Assembly (NCBI GenBank): GCA_030038715.1
Contig: JASHSO010000173.1
Location: 1-6,778, forward strand
DNA length: 6,778 nucleotides
Direction: 5' to 3'
Origin: Streptosporangiaceae bacterium
GTDB taxonomy: Bacteria > Actinomycetota > Actinomycetes > Streptosporangiales > Streptosporangiaceae
Of this stretch, positions 6,541 through 6,778 are shown in pieces. Made by a program: the position numbers and the translations under genes. The first letter of the stretch is position 1. Each line of letters opens with the position of its first letter. Below the pieces are notes generated by a model, which was not told where the DNA came from, made no database searches, and saw only the letters and a program-made list of their open reading frames with translations.

Positions 6541-6560
6541 ACCTGGTCAGCGGACCAGGT
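6541..6560. promoter_or_regulatory. Perfect 8-bp inverted repeat before fumarylacetoacetase
   Basis: ACCTGGTC (6541-6548) and GACCAGGT (6553-6560) are exact inverse complements around AGCG. The repeat ends 21 bases before the ATG and overlaps the predicted transcription start. It could be a repressor operator for the catabolic gene, or an RNA hairpin in the leader; a 4-base loop suits either. It could also end readthrough from the hydrolase gene, but no T-tract follows. Confidence 0.5.
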
Positions 6561-6581
6561 AGGCGAGGCAAAGGGGTGCAC

Positions 6582-6778
6582 ATGGCACAGGCTGCAGGCT
6601 GGCTCGAACTCCCGCCGGATCACCCGTTCGGGCTGGCCGCCTTGCCCTACGGCTCTTACACAGCCGCACACCATGCCGAGGAGTACCGCATCGGCGTCGC
6701 CATTGGCGATCGGGTGCTTGACCTGACCACCGCCACCGACCGCCTGCTCCCCGGCCGCGCGCACCTGTTCAGCTCGGG
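6582..6778 (+). CDS. fahA: Fumarylacetoacetase, N-terminal part (3' end outside window)
   Basis: Last enzyme of tyrosine/phenylalanine breakdown through homogentisate: it hydrolyses 4-fumarylacetoacetate to fumarate and acetoacetate in the cytoplasm. Sixty-five codons are visible. WLELPPDHPFGL (7-18), ALPYGSY (20-26) and RIGVAIGDRVLDL (36-48) match, in order, the start of the small N-terminal domain of FAH; the catalytic and metal-binding C-terminal domain is beyond the window. The ATG at 6582 has a purine-rich AAAGGGG just upstream; an in-frame GTG two codons earlier is an alternative start. An inverted repeat lies directly before it. The homogentisate dioxygenase or maleylacetoacetate isomerase that often accompanies it is not in view. 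Confidence 0.9.
   Translation, partial: MAQAAGWLELPPDHPFGLAALPYGSYTAAHHAEEYRIGVAIGDRVLDLTTATDRLLPGRAHLFSS

Overview
The window is high-GC DNA (about two thirds G+C by eye) with strong GGAGG-type ribosome binding sites and long spurious antisense ORFs. Its proteins have actinobacterial character: a long AcnA-type aconitase with a variable mid-protein linker, and a four-cysteine secreted protein with a Trp-rich core. I infer a chromosomal segment of an actinomycete. The genus cannot be read from it. I see no tRNA, rRNA, CRISPR array, insertion sequence or phage gene.

Layout: (1) 1-507, plus strand, is the 3' end of leuS (leucyl-tRNA synthetase), cut by the window edge. (2) 378-1388, minus strand, is an eight-helix CopD-type membrane protein whose last ~43 codons lie antisense to the end of leuS. 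(3) 1389-1673 is a 285-bp gap with two inverted repeats upstream of the copD-like gene and two hairpins downstream of the next gene. (4) 1674-2123, minus strand, is a small secreted protein of unknown function. (5) 2200-4971, minus strand, is a complete aconitase gene with all three iron-sulphur cysteines. (6) 4972-5316 is a 345-bp divergent intergenic region holding the acnA leader and two copies of a 13-bp element, one inside a near-perfect 24-bp palindrome. (7) 5317-6471, plus strand, is a serine hydrolase of the class C beta-lactamase/EstB esterase family. (8) 6582-6778, plus strand, is the start of fumarylacetoacetase, cut by the window edge and preceded by a perfect 8-bp inverted repeat.

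Functionally this is mostly a core-metabolism neighbourhood: translation (leuS), TCA cycle (acnA) and tyrosine/homogentisate breakdown (fahA, which yields fumarate and acetoacetate). The paired palindromic sites sit between acnA and the divergent hydrolase and could control either or both. The secreted protein and the CopD-like protein follow acnA on the same strand, but the 285-bp gap and hairpins suggest the CopD-like gene has its own transcript.

I found no convincing new multi-gene system. The observations most worth a second look are the twin operator-like sites upstream of acnA, the tail-to-tail antisense overlap of leuS and the copD-like gene, the inverted repeat upstream of fahA, and a repeat that could hide the ribosome binding site of the secreted protein gene.
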